Of a DNA stretch of 57,346 bases, positions 25,780-34,666 are shown piece after piece. The first letter of the stretch is position 1, and the number at the start of each line of letters is the position of its first letter. The notes under the pieces are model-generated. The model did not search any database. It was not told the origin of the DNA and saw nothing but the letters and a program-made list of their open reading frames with translations. Location: contig JAGLZW010000029.1 in the NCBI GenBank assembly GCA_023131225.1, positions 1 through 57,346 of the forward strand, read 5' to 3'. A program made the translations under genes and the position numbers. The stretch comes from Candidatus Bathyarchaeota archaeon. Lineage in GTDB: Archaea > Thermoproteota > Bathyarchaeia > Bathyarchaeales > SOJC01.

Positions 25780-27267
25780 CTACTCCTCTTCTTCCTCTTT
25801 TGGGGGCCACTTCTCTTCCAGAAGTTTCGCTATTCCAGACGAATCTCTTGGACCTACCATAACATGCCAACCAGGCAAACCAACGTTCTTCAATTCGTCT
25901 TCCGTCTCTCCGCTTAGCCTAGCAGCCATACCGGGTATAATTAGGTACTTATGTTTAACCTTCTCTGCTACGCCTGACTTCTTAACCGCCTCTGCAATTG
26001 ATTCTGCCGTGAGGTATCTCCCGGCTACGGCGCTTTCAACGCTGATTCCTTCGGTGTCGGCAACAATTAGATAGCAGTCTGTCCCAAATTTCTTAATGTC
26101 AGACTCGACGGTGAAGTACGTTAAGGCGTAATTGGTGGTCAGCATCACCGGCGACATTTCATCAGGCTTCCCAAATGTATACAACTGTGAGTCAACTGAA
26201 ACCGGCTTTCTGGGGTCTGTGTAGATGTTAAACCTCCATATGACAGTTGGTAATTGAACCCATCCATCGAGGCTATGCATTATTAATATGTCGGCGTATC
26301 TGGAGATTAGCATAGAAGCAATGTATGCTTCCTCCCACGCCAGCATCTCCTTTGAATCCTTCTCGCCAGACCAAACTGTGATGGGCGTCCCAATAAGCGG
26401 GAAACCGAATAGCTCATCCCCGCCTTTACACGCATTTCTTCTCACCATAGTGAAGTTGTTGACGGTGTCCGATAATCCCTCACCAGGGAGTGTCCCAGGG
26501 TCGAGCACCAAATCCTCAACCCCATACTCGATCATGGTCTGCGATAGAGACCTCAGAAGGCCGAGGTCGTTCGGGGCAAAGATGGTTAATGGACAGCTGT
26601 ACATCAGCGCCAGATCAGCCATTTCTCTCCAATTGTCCTTGGTTGCCGCATAAATTAGTGGCCTCCTACCTGAAGCCGCGACCAGTCCAGCCTCCATAAC
26701 ACTAGGGTTGAACGCGCATAGAACCAGCGGCAGGTCTGTGACTTTGGCAACGTTTTCAACGGCTGACTTGAAAGTTGCCGGGTCATTTGATGTTGACCTG
26801 ACGGCTATCATATCAAGATTAAGATCCCTTCCTATGTAATTATACAAGAAGTTCTCAACCTTCCTCACTCTGTCTGTGAGCTCTTCCTCTTCGGAGAATC
26901 TACGCTGCATCGGCAGCTCATCGGTTACATCGAAGGCTAGTGCCACTGGGTTGTGGTAAGTGAACTCGTGGCGATACATGACAAGTTTGCCGCCTATTTT
27001 GACCGCGTGCTCTCCCGTGCCGATAGTGATCTTCTTAATCACTGGCGCTAGTATCTCTTGGAGTTTCTTGTACGACTTTTCGTGCTCCTTTTTCAGGATC
27101 GGGGGGCACTTTTCCAAGGAAGCCTCTCTATTAACCAGTTTGGCCGCGAAGGCTATGCAGTTTAGTTCTCCACACTCTTTACAGTTTGTTCTAGGAAGCA
27201 GCATGTACACATCGATGGGGCTGAGTTTCGTTGCAGCCTTCTTAATTTCCCTCTCGGTCATGTTCAT
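25780..27267 (-). CDS. cdhE: ACDS/CODH complex gamma subunit, corrinoid Fe-S protein large subunit
   Basis: 495 residues. The N-terminal 4Fe-4S domain has TNCKECGELNCIAFAAKL..CPP (27-54). A TIM barrel follows (LPLVLCAFNPSVMEAGL; ILMHSLDGW) and then a C-terminal cobalamin-binding Rossmann domain ending with LIIPGMAARLSGETE. It carries the methyl group on its corrinoid between the pterin carrier and CdhC, in complex with CdhD. It is last of the cdhC-D-E cluster, 7 bases after cdhD. Confidence 0.94.
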   Translation of the reverse strand: MNMTEREIKKAATKLSPIDVYMLLPRTNCKECGELNCIAFAAKLVNREASLEKCPPILKKEHEKSYKKLQEILAPVIKKITIGTGEHAVKIGGKLVMYRHEFTYHNPVALAFDVTDELPMQRRFSEEEELTDRVRKVENFLYNYIGRDLNLDMIAVRSTSNDPATFKSAVENVAKVTDLPLVLCAFNPSVMEAGLVAASGRRPLIYAATKDNWREMADLALMYSCPLTIFAPNDLGLLRSLSQTMIEYGVEDLVLDPGTLPGEGLSDTVNNFTMVRRNACKGGDELFGFPLIGTPITVWSGEKDSKEMLAWEEAYIASMLISRYADILIMHSLDGWVQLPTVIWRFNIYTDPRKPVSVDSQLYTFGKPDEMSPVMLTTNYALTYFTVESDIKKFGTDCYLIVADTEGISVESAVAGRYLTAESIAEAVKKSGVAEKVKHKYLIIPGMAARLSGETEDELKNVGLPGWHVMVGPRDSSGIAKLLEEKWPPKEEEEE

Positions 27268-27274
27268 CTCTTCC

Positions 27275-28525
27275 CTATATTCTTGTATTGACCCAGTTAG
27301 CTATTTTTTCGGGCTTAGCCTTACCCCTAGTCATCAACTGCTGTATGACCTTTCTCATGGTCCTGATGGCGTCCGGGTGCATCATCATGAACACATCAAC
27401 CCCAGCTAGGAGTAGAGCCAGCGCGGTTGTAGTCTCCCATAATGGTCCCCTGAGTCTCCTCGGCTCCCACTCAGGGCCCAACTTCAGCCAAGCCTCTCTT
27501 GCAGCCCAAGCGTTCGTTGTTCCGGCTAGGACTGGGTACTGAAGCTCTGAGTCTCCCATTAGCGCTGCCATCCTAGCGCGCTCGTGGATGGTGAATGAGT
27601 ACTCAAGTCCGTAGCCTAGGGCTGCCGTCGTGAGGTCCATTAGTATGTTATCTTCGGATATGTAATCGTAGAGTTTCCTGTTCAGCTCCTTAGCTCGGTT
27701 CAAGTCTAAGGCTGTGAATCCCAAGACTAATTGTCCATGTTTCCCGGCTGCCTTCGCCACGCCTTCGAGGACACCAGCTTCGTCCATGTCCAACGTAAGG
27801 GAGCTGAGCAAAACCCTCTCGCCTTCAGCCATCTCGGCAACCTTAGTGAAAACCTCGGCATCCTTCTTTGGATCACCGCAGCCTCCAATGATGAGGGGGA
27901 CATCCACTGCTTGCAGCACCTCCTCTACAGTTTTCACAGCCTCGGATGGTGGTGTGTCCTTAATAAGCGGGTCTATGCTCAGCAGATGCACTGTGACCAC
28001 GTCTACTCCCCACTTGTCAACTGCCATCTTGGCCCACGCAGCCGTGTCCTCCCAAACCTCCTCGACATGTATTCTTATCGCCTTCGGAAGCGTCACCTTC
28101 ATGTCGAATGTGTCTACGGCAATGGCGGGTAGGTGTGGCGGGGTCTTCTCGAATAGGTAGAATGCAGGGGTTGTTGCGCCTCCGATCGCTATGGTTTTGC
28201 CGCGACTACCTCCCTCACTCTTGGTAGCCCCAAGCGTTACCTCTCTAATCTGTCCAGGATATTCTTGGACAAAAGGAGTGAAGGAGGCTTCCAAGATCTT
28301 TGTGGGCTTCACTTTTGGCGGTGCGAGTGCGGATGGAGTGGGTGGTACAGCAGCTCTCAGTTTGGCAGAGGCTAAAACCGATGGCTGAAGGATAAGTTCT
28401 CCTATAGTTAGCTCCACATCCTCTAGCTCAATTTCACTTTCACCCTCCAAACCCAGAAGCTTCAGTAGCTCAGCAAGTTCGGTGGCAGCCTTTTTCTCCT
28501 TCTCTTCTTCTCCCAAGGTTTTCAC
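27275..28525 (-). CDS. cdhD: ACDS/CODH complex delta subunit
   Basis: 416 residues. TIM barrel of the small corrinoid-protein subunit: FTPFVQEYPGQIREVTLG (about 108-125), GGATTPAFYLFE, VDVPLIIGGCGDPKKDAEV and LDMDEAGVLE. An N-terminal ~100-residue acidic and proline-rich extension precedes the barrel. It pairs with CdhE to accept the methyl group from methyl-H4MPT. The start overlaps the cdhC stop by 4 bases, so translation is coupled. Confidence 0.94.
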   Translation of the reverse strand: MKTLGEEEKEKKAATELAELLKLLGLEGESEIELEDVELTIGELILQPSVLASAKLRAAVPPTPSALAPPKVKPTKILEASFTPFVQEYPGQIREVTLGATKSEGGSRGKTIAIGGATTPAFYLFEKTPPHLPAIAVDTFDMKVTLPKAIRIHVEEVWEDTAAWAKMAVDKWGVDVVTVHLLSIDPLIKDTPPSEAVKTVEEVLQAVDVPLIIGGCGDPKKDAEVFTKVAEMAEGERVLLSSLTLDMDEAGVLEGVAKAAGKHGQLVLGFTALDLNRAKELNRKLYDYISEDNILMDLTTAALGYGLEYSFTIHERARMAALMGDSELQYPVLAGTTNAWAAREAWLKLGPEWEPRRLRGPLWETTTALALLLAGVDVFMMMHPDAIRTMRKVIQQLMTRGKAKPEKIANWVNTRI

Positions 28526-29901
28526 CTCTCCACTCTTCGAATGATAACTTTCTTAGCATAGATCTTTGCGTCTTTGAGAATGATCTGGAACCCTCCAGCG
28601 GCAGTGGGTATTCCAGGAAGAGGAATCTCTGGTACCGCAACTTCCACTTCCTCCGCTTCGGGTGCCACTTCAACTGGTAAAGCCTTCCATCGTTCGACAA
28701 CTGGATGCTCCATCTTCTCAAGAAAGGCCTTCAATTCATCAATTGACTTTGTCTCGTTTTCTGTGGCTATTTTATCGACTACACCTTTTGGTACGAAGTC
28801 TTTGACGCGTTCCTTGACGCTGGATGGCATCCAAACTATACGGTTCCAACCTCCGTCAATCTGGAGAAACTTTGGGGATCTCATATATTCGATGGATAGT
28901 CCGTGGAAGCCGTCTACTTGCCGCCCTCCAGCCGTTGAGTCTGCCATGGTTGAGAAGGGTAATCCATTCACTGTTCTTTCGCTGAAACCTCTGTGAACGA
29001 TTCCCATGCCATCCACCTCAGGGATGTAGAAGGCTATACCCTCGAAGCATCCACAAGATGTGTGAGGATAATCAAAGGCTGTGTAAAGCCAAACTCGTGT
29101 GATTTCTCCCATCGTCCTTTCTTTTACAGCTTGGTTAGCCCCTGACCATTCACCCTTGAAAGCATCGAGGCACTCGCCTCTTTCGATCTTGAAGATCGGG
29201 CCCTTTGGGTCCACTCGTGCTGCAGCTCTGCCGTCGAACCAGCTGATGGCTCCGCAGTTAGCGTACCTTTGAGGTGTGATCACGCAGCAGTGAGTTGGAG
29301 CAAAGGACTGGCATAAAGTGCATCCATAAAATTCCTCGACATCCTCATCCTTTAAACCTCTGGCTTTAGCATCTCTAGAATCATAGATCTTAATCGCCTT
29401 TTCCATCATTTCTTTCACTTTTTCGGGTTCCGTAACGAAGGTTGTCTGTATCTTTTCGATGAATGGTAGATCGCTTTTGAACAGTCTATGCAAGACTTTC
29501 CCTATCAATTCGAAGTTGTTTAATCCCTTTTCGAAGGATTTTTTGCTTAGTCTCAGCCATATGTCGTATCTCTGATTCAAGTGCATGAATCCCTCAATGT
29601 AGTTGCAGAATTCGTGGACTCTTCTTTCTATAACGCCTTCAAGTTCTTCTTCAACTTCCTTTCCTGCGACATCGATCCAGATTCCACAGGGGTAGCTGCC
29701 TCCAAGCTCTAAGTCCTTGAGGTCTGGTCCTATCACTGTTATTTTTTCATCTTCGATTTCATCCATTGGCCTGCATTTTACAATCTCAAATTTCGATTCT
29801 ACTTTTGGGCCTCCAAGTTCAACGTGCATTTTGTTTCTTCGAATTCTTTCTCCTTCGTATATCACTCCAACGTCTACTGGAATGTCTTCAAACATGGACA
29901 T
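28522..29901 (-). CDS. cdhC: Acetyl-CoA synthase beta subunit (archaeal type)
   Basis: 459 residues, the short archaeal form that lacks the bacterial N-terminal CODH-binding domain. The A-cluster ligands lie in YGCTLCQSFAPTHCC (about 197-211), ANCGAISW and SCGCFEGIAFY, giving the 4Fe-4S/Ni-Ni site. It joins the methyl group, CO and CoA to acetyl-CoA. Its ATG is only 14 bases from the left 49-bp repeat of element 1. Before the insertion the cdhB stop codon overlapped this start. Confidence 0.95.
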   Translation of the reverse strand: MSMFEDIPVDVGVIYEGERIRRNKMHVELGGPKVESKFEIVKCRPMDEIEDEKITVIGPDLKDLELGGSYPCGIWIDVAGKEVEEELEGVIERRVHEFCNYIEGFMHLNQRYDIWLRLSKKSFEKGLNNFELIGKVLHRLFKSDLPFIEKIQTTFVTEPEKVKEMMEKAIKIYDSRDAKARGLKDEDVEEFYGCTLCQSFAPTHCCVITPQRYANCGAISWFDGRAAARVDPKGPIFKIERGECLDAFKGEWSGANQAVKERTMGEITRVWLYTAFDYPHTSCGCFEGIAFYIPEVDGMGIVHRGFSERTVNGLPFSTMADSTAGGRQVDGFHGLSIEYMRSPKFLQIDGGWNRIVWMPSSVKERVKDFVPKGVVDKIATENETKSIDELKAFLEKMEHPVVERWKALPVEVAPEAEEVEVAVPEIPLPGIPTAAGGFQIILKDAKIYAKKVIIRRVER

Positions 29902-29915
29902 TTTTTAACTCGCCT

Positions 29916-29964
29916 CCTAACTTACTTATTATCGTTTCAAAACTTTCATTCCAATCTTTAACCA
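29916..29964. repeat. attL: left 49-bp direct repeat of element 1
   Basis: Begins CCTAACTTACTTATTATCGT and ends CCAATCTTTAACCA. It is identical over 49 bases to 41267-41315. On the minus strand it encodes VKDWNESFETIISKLG, the conserved end of CdhB, and continues in frame outside the element as GELKNVHV-stop. This side therefore keeps the original cdhB tail. Confidence 0.95.
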
Positions 29965-30045
29965 ACCTCTATATCCTCCCCTTTTTTATGTGTTGCTGAA
30001 GTCGCAGCTTCGAGCTTGTTCTTCTGTGGAGTCCATGAAAACTGT

Positions 30046-30074
30046 TCTAACGTTAGAGAAAAAAGAAGGGGTTA
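30046..30074 (-). terminator. Palindrome TCTAACGTTAGA with CCCCTTCTTTTTT run
   Basis: On the minus strand the pyrimidine run CCCCTTCTTTTTTC is followed by the perfect palindrome TCTAACGTTAGA. The same pairing is found at 54916-54941 and 56207-56229 in element 2. Here it stands after the leftmost minus-strand genes of element 1, and probably ends their transcript before attL. Confidence 0.55.
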
Positions 30075-30168
30075 GTTAGCATTGCTGTGCCAAATCAACT
30101 CTATCAGCCGATCCGTCTTATTCCCCTCTGCAAGAGTTCTCTCAGTTTCTCTAAGAGCCTCTTCCCAC

Positions 30169-30740
30169 CTAAAGCTTCTGTGCTCCTTTGGATGCCTGTA
30201 TACGTCTTCTTATCCACTGTTTTCTGTCAATCCATGCTCTTTGTGACGCATTCAAAACTTTTTTGTAGGCTTGTTCTATGGGTATTTGGAATCGGTTTAT
30301 TTCATTCCGTAAGTCTTCAATGTAAACGAATTTGGTTAGGTAAATCCAAGTGTAAACTACGTCGCGGTGTCTCATTATTTTTGAAAGTAAAGGGATATTC
30401 GGATCATCCTGTACTAAGTAGCGTTGCCGTACCCATTCCTTCGTAAAGAAAGAGCGTAGATGGTTAGGCGTGAAACTCTCCCAGTTAAGAACGTCAGCCT
30501 TGCAACCCAATCTTTCAGTTTTTGCCAGAACCACTTTTTACCTATAGGCTTCCCAGCGATTTTCTTCCATTTATTCTTTCTTTGCAAAACATACCCGTTA
30601 GGCTGCCTTTCAAGTTTCATAAACTCTTTAGCAACTTCCCATTCAAGTGGCAGGGGATAGAGACATTTGTCTTTGCTGTCATTAACGTAGATTATGCCTT
30701 CGTCTAATAGGAAGTGCTCGTATCTTGCGTGTCGAATCTC
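30169..30740 (-). pseudogene. Decayed tyrosine recombinase inside element 1
   Basis: Two overlapping frames together give the catalytic half of an integrase. The first (from 30740) reads IRHARYEHFLLDEGIIYV to WFWQKLKDWVARL. After a shift near 30495 the second reads KADVLNWESFTPNHLRSFF (HxxR motif) and IMRHRDVVYTWIYLTK (H and Tyr motifs). The N-terminal half is missing; the frame begins directly after the stop of the 370-residue membrane gene. It is not similar in detail to the intact integrase at 40489, so it is from a different recombinase. Confidence 0.75.
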
Positions 30741-31853
30741 TTATAGAGTTGAAATGAGAATGAAAATCAAGGGGATGAGAGCCAATATAATAAAAACTGC
30801 TATTCCAAGGATTTGCTTCTTAATTTGCTCTTTCGACATCACGGCAAAGTAGAAGCATATGTAGGAAGGAACTACAATATACGTAAAGATTAGTGAAGCG
30901 GGTATATTTATTCTGCCAAATAAGGTAAACAGATAAATTATCATGAAGAGTACTAAAGAGAGATTTGAGGCTATCAAATCCCATCTACTGTAAGTTACCT
31001 TCTGCTTACGAGAATTCTTCTGATTCCCAAAAATACTGAAAATCCCAAAAAGTGTGTTACTGACTATCAAGTTAACTAAAAGAAACTCTGGAAAAGATAA
31101 TGAAGAACGATAGGGTAGGAATTTTTGGATTGCTATTAAGAATGTGGGAACAAAAACAAAGAGTGACAGGTGAATTCTTAATCTTTCAGCTAGTTTTTCT
31201 TTAGGATTCAACATCAAAGTAGCTCCAAGAAGATAATAGCATCCAATAATTGGAATCAAGAACTGCAGAATAGCAATAGATAAAGCGTTATCACTTCTTC
31301 CAATAGCAAAGGCTATTTCTTCGGTTTTAATGTACTCAATGGGAATTAAACCATTATCTGTTTTCCATAAATCCTTTAAAGAGTAAGCTTTAGACCCAGT
31401 AAAGAAAGCTTGATGCCCCTCAGATGACAGAGTGAAATTATGGTTAATAAAATATACATCATATACTTCAAAACGCAAATTATAAGAATCAAAAGGAAAA
31501 TGTTCACCCATCCCCTCTAAGAGCCACGTTGTCTGCTCAGACTCTCCTTGATAATACCATGTGCTAACCATATGTGCTCCTGTATTGTTGCACCAAATAA
31601 TCGTGTCTCCAGCACCAATGACCCATACACCTACTCTCGATTCATTATAAGGAAAGTTACTAATACACACAATTATCTTTAGATCTACAGTTTTCTGTGA
31701 CTGATCTATGTCCAAAATGTGAATGATTAACCTTACCTTAGCCAAATCATCATTTTCAACTTGGGCATAGACAAAGGAAAATAAAAGCAGTAAAGGGACT
31801 AAGACCACGATTGAAGTTAGGACGATCCTTGTAAAATCGCTTCTTTTGGGCAT
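30741..31853 (-). CDS. Channel-like membrane protein with extracellular beta domain
   Basis: 370 residues. A signal or anchor helix is at 10-30. An extracytoplasmic domain (about 31-180) contains GMGEHFPFDSYNLRFEVY (115-132). Several transmembrane helices then follow from about 190 (ALSIAILQFLIPIIGCYYLL, LFVFVPTFLIAI, LVNLIVSNTLFGIF, SLVLFMIIYLFTLF, IFTYIVVPSYICFYFAV, ILGIAVFIILALIPLIFILI). The FPFD motif before a four-or-more-helix bundle recalls pentameric ligand-gated channels and DUF4436-like proteins, but the helix count is higher and I cannot assign a family. First of a minus-strand gene group; function in the element unknown. Confidence 0.6.
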   Translation of the reverse strand: MPKRSDFTRIVLTSIVVLVPLLLLFSFVYAQVENDDLAKVRLIIHILDIDQSQKTVDLKIIVCISNFPYNESRVGVWVIGAGDTIIWCNNTGAHMVSTWYYQGESEQTTWLLEGMGEHFPFDSYNLRFEVYDVYFINHNFTLSSEGHQAFFTGSKAYSLKDLWKTDNGLIPIEYIKTEEIAFAIGRSDNALSIAILQFLIPIIGCYYLLGATLMLNPKEKLAERLRIHLSLFVFVPTFLIAIQKFLPYRSSLSFPEFLLVNLIVSNTLFGIFSIFGNQKNSRKQKVTYSRWDLIASNLSLVLFMIIYLFTLFGRINIPASLIFTYIVVPSYICFYFAVMSKEQIKKQILGIAVFIILALIPLIFILISTL

Positions 31854-31895
31854 AAATTGTATTATAGTAATGATCTTAATGTAAATGTTAGGCTT

Positions 31896-32354
31896 CTAAC
31901 AGTATTCTTGTACGTATGTTTGAGCATCAACTATCTGAATGTTTTCACTACTCAGCATTCTGGCAAAGTTCTCAGTTTGGTCAGGGTCATTGGATATAAG
32001 CAGAACTTGATGTCTATTGTTTCCCTTAGCTTCGATAGCTAGACCATATAGAAATCTGTCTTTCCTAGAAACTCTAAATACTGGTTGATGTCTACTTGCA
32101 TTTTTGTCGTTTATGTCCTTAACAAGAACTTCATCATATACACTTCTTAGAAAAGGTTGAGCTTTCATCGATAGCCTCTTAGCAATCGCACCTATGTAAT
32201 GCTTCTGGAGTCGAGTAGATTTGATGATGTACTGATGTTCTCTCCTTATCTTTTCAAATTCTGGGCAATTATCACCTTTCACCCTTGAAATTGCAATATC
32301 TAGGAATACATTTGCATCTAACAGGACTCTAGCATTCCTATAATGATGTGGCAA
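31896..32354 (-). CDS. PIN-like nuclease, partner of the ATPase
   Basis: 152 residues. LLDANVFLDIAISR (11-24) gives the first acidic residues of a PIN fold. SRKDRFLYGLAIEAKG (about 96-111) and VLLISNDPDQTE (about 117-128) fit the later acidic positions. PIN proteins are Mg-dependent RNases, often toxins or defence effectors. The start is 10 bases after the ATPase stop, so both genes are in one transcript. Read together, they look like a two-gene toxic-effector or anti-invader unit. Confidence 0.7.
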   Translation of the reverse strand: MPHHYRNARVLLDANVFLDIAISRVKGDNCPEFEKIRREHQYIIKSTRLQKHYIGAIAKRLSMKAQPFLRSVYDEVLVKDINDKNASRHQPVFRVSRKDRFLYGLAIEAKGNNRHQVLLISNDPDQTENFARMLSSENIQIVDAQTYVQEYC

Positions 32355-32364
32355 ACTTCATCCT

Positions 32365-33705
32365 CTAAAGTGCGCTAGAAACCATTTTCTTCTCTGCTTT
32401 TACTATACTTGGTACAAAGCCCTTTACTCTTCCATCAGAAAGTACGGTTAGTCTTTCAATTGATGATCCTTTTTGGCTCTTCCTCAGATGATATACAGAT
32501 AATTCATTCTTTGTTAAACTATATCCTAAAGCTTTCTCTGAGAAAAGTGGCTTAAATGCTGTCAGAAAATCCCCACTATGAGAAGTCACAATAATCTGCT
32601 TCTGCAATCTTTTCGCATGAGCAAAAAGCTTTGGGAGTTCTAGTTGAAGATTCAAATGTAGACTTATTTCAGGTTCTTCTATTGCAATAGTGCTGTCAAG
32701 TTTTGAGTGGAATATCTGAGTTAAGACTACAAGTATCTGTTTTGACCCATGTCCAGCAAAAACTATGTCGTTGTTGGCGTCCATAATTGGATCCTTGAAT
32801 GTTGCTTTAACACGATTGTTTCCTACATAACCCGCATGCAATTTGTCCAAACCAAAAGTTCTAGCCCACTCAGTCACATAGTCTCGTGACCTTTCTAACT
32901 CCACATTGCCAAATATCAGAGACAATACCCTTACTAAATCCTCTCCTTCAACACCAACCCACTCAGCCTTTCCCGCAGTATCTGTTAATAAACGAGGAGT
33001 TGCTCTTGTCGGACGTAGAATAAAATATTTGTTTATCATCTCTCTTATTATTCTAACTAGATCTCTCGAAAATCTATTGTAAACATTTGTTGTTTGTCGC
33101 ACTTCATCCGTTGGTTTCCCACTTTTTGAAAAACTGAAAGTATTGTCAATCAACAAAGACCTTGGATCACCAGTGCATTCTACTCTACCAGCAACTTTTT
33201 TGTTCGGCACATAAACATGATTTCTATGTGTACCTTTTTGTGATACGAACTCAACCCTTTCTAATGTTTCATCATTCAGCAGTAGGGTTTGCTTTGTCTC
33301 AAAAGGCTGGTTTTTCCTAGATTGTCTGAAGGATAGTTCATATCCAATTTCTTTGAATTTTATTGGAAATGGGAGATACTCCTTTATTACTTTAAAATCC
33401 GAATAAATAAGATTGTTAATGAGTTCTTCAGAAGTTAGATTAATCCCGAGTCCAATTGTAATCCATTCTTCTTCATTGTTATTAGACACAATGTCCGTAT
33501 AAGAGCCAAAGTCAACAGGAGATTTGAATGGGTCTTGTCCAAGTCTCATCATATATCCCATCCCCTGCCTTAAAAGTTGAATTGCTTCAAGAACACTTGA
33601 TTTCCCAGAGCCATTTTCACCGTAAATCACAGTAATAGGAGCTAGTTCTAATTTGACGTCTTTCAAACATCGAAAGTTTTTGATTTCTATTCTCGAAAGA
33701 AACAT
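32365..33705 (-). CDS. ABC/SMC-like ATPase (AAA_15/AAA_21, OLD-type ATPase half)
   Basis: About 446 residues from ATG 33705; an upstream ATG at 33765 would add 20 hydrophobic residues with no clear role. Walker A is YGENGSGKSSVLEAI (28-42). The signature region GHGSKQILVV comes late (about 330-345), Walker B is DSTIAIEEPEISLH and the switch His is in IIVTSHSGDFL. No TOPRIM or other nuclease domain follows, so it differs from full OLD proteins. It is co-transcribed with the PIN-like gene at 31896, which may supply the nuclease. Confidence 0.85.
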   Translation of the reverse strand: MFLSRIEIKNFRCLKDVKLELAPITVIYGENGSGKSSVLEAIQLLRQGMGYMMRLGQDPFKSPVDFGSYTDIVSNNNEEEWITIGLGINLTSEELINNLIYSDFKVIKEYLPFPIKFKEIGYELSFRQSRKNQPFETKQTLLLNDETLERVEFVSQKGTHRNHVYVPNKKVAGRVECTGDPRSLLIDNTFSFSKSGKPTDEVRQTTNVYNRFSRDLVRIIREMINKYFILRPTRATPRLLTDTAGKAEWVGVEGEDLVRVLSLIFGNVELERSRDYVTEWARTFGLDKLHAGYVGNNRVKATFKDPIMDANNDIVFAGHGSKQILVVLTQIFHSKLDSTIAIEEPEISLHLNLQLELPKLFAHAKRLQKQIIVTSHSGDFLTAFKPLFSEKALGYSLTKNELSVYHLRKSQKGSSIERLTVLSDGRVKGFVPSIVKAEKKMVSSAL

Positions 33706-33866
33706 AATTGTCAATAAGGCTAGGACTAGATAAAATTTTGTTATAGAGGAATTGTTGATTATCATTTCGACGCATCAACATCTAGTAAATCACTATAGTT
33801 GAAATGCGGAAAAGTTATAGCATAACTAAAGGAACTAGTTGAACTTGGAAGAGGTAGATTTTTGCA

Positions 33867-34457
33867 TTGAATGGTGATTTACTTATTCTCCTCCTAGGTG
33901 GAATCATTGCCATTTTGTCTTCGGTTGTAACCTATTATCTAAACTATATTCTTAGAATAAAAGAGCAAAGTATTTCCAGAGAGTTTACAATGCGAAAAGA
34001 GGCAAGACACTTTTTTCAAACTTTGTACGGTATCGTTAGTCGTCTAACTGATTTTATGAGATCTTATACTGAAGAAGATATTGACAAACCTTTAATGCTA
34101 TCTAAAGTGGGCTATAAGAGAGTCTTACGAGAAGAAATAGTCAAAGAGTACAAGAATGCATACAAGGAGGGAATTGAACTTTGGTCAAAAGCTGCCAAGG
34201 AGGGTTTTGAAATCTTTCTACCTCCAGATTTAGCTGATGAATTGGCTGTCTTCTGGGCTTTTGCTAGTTTTCTCAAAAGGCAAAATAATTGGAAAGAAGT
34301 AGAAAAGGAACTACCGATTTTCGTTATGCGCTCAGAAAGGATTATGGATATGATTGAAGAGTCACTGGGTCTGAAAAGAAGAACAACAATGAAAAGACCG
34401 AAATGGTTAAGATGGAGGCAAATACGTTCTATTATTAAGGGTGAAAAAGCTGCCTGA
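33867..34457 (+). CDS. Membrane-anchored helical protein
   Basis: 196 residues. One N-terminal transmembrane helix (LLILLLGGIIAILSSVVTYYL) is followed by a long charged helical cytoplasmic part. No family recognised. TTG start; the gene is divergent from the ATPase/PIN unit and shares its promoter region (33706-33866). Its 3' end overlaps the next small gene (34441) by 17 bases. Confidence 0.6.
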   Translation: MNGDLLILLLGGIIAILSSVVTYYLNYILRIKEQSISREFTMRKEARHFFQTLYGIVSRLTDFMRSYTEEDIDKPLMLSKVGYKRVLREEIVKEYKNAYKEGIELWSKAAKEGFEIFLPPDLADELAVFWAFASFLKRQNNWKEVEKELPIFVMRSERIMDMIEESLGLKRRTTMKRPKWLRWRQIRSIIKGEKAA

Positions 34458-34614
34458 AGAAAAAAAGAAAAAAGGTCCTTATTTTGCCAAAGAAACTGCT
34501 GTAAAAACAAGAAAAGTCTCCACAATACGTAAGGGACTTGTTAGAACCTCTGATGTTTCCAAATATCTGAAGACATTAGAAAGGCGTGCAAGTCAAAAGA
34601 AGAAAGAAACGTAA
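34441..34614 (+). CDS. Small basic protein
   Basis: 57 residues from GTG 34441 to TAA 34612-34614, overlapping the end of the preceding gene in another frame. Very rich in Lys and Arg (KKLPEEKKKKG at the start, RRASQKKKET at the end). It may be a nucleic-acid-binding or antitoxin-like peptide. No homolog recognised. Short and lysine-rich, so confidence is limited. Confidence 0.45.
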   Translation: MKKLPEEKKKKGPYFAKETAVKTRKVSTIRKGLVRTSDVSKYLKTLERRASQKKKET

Positions 34615-34666
34615 AATAAAACATCTACTCTTTAGAGCGAGAAGAAAAGAGAAGCTACTTTTCAAG

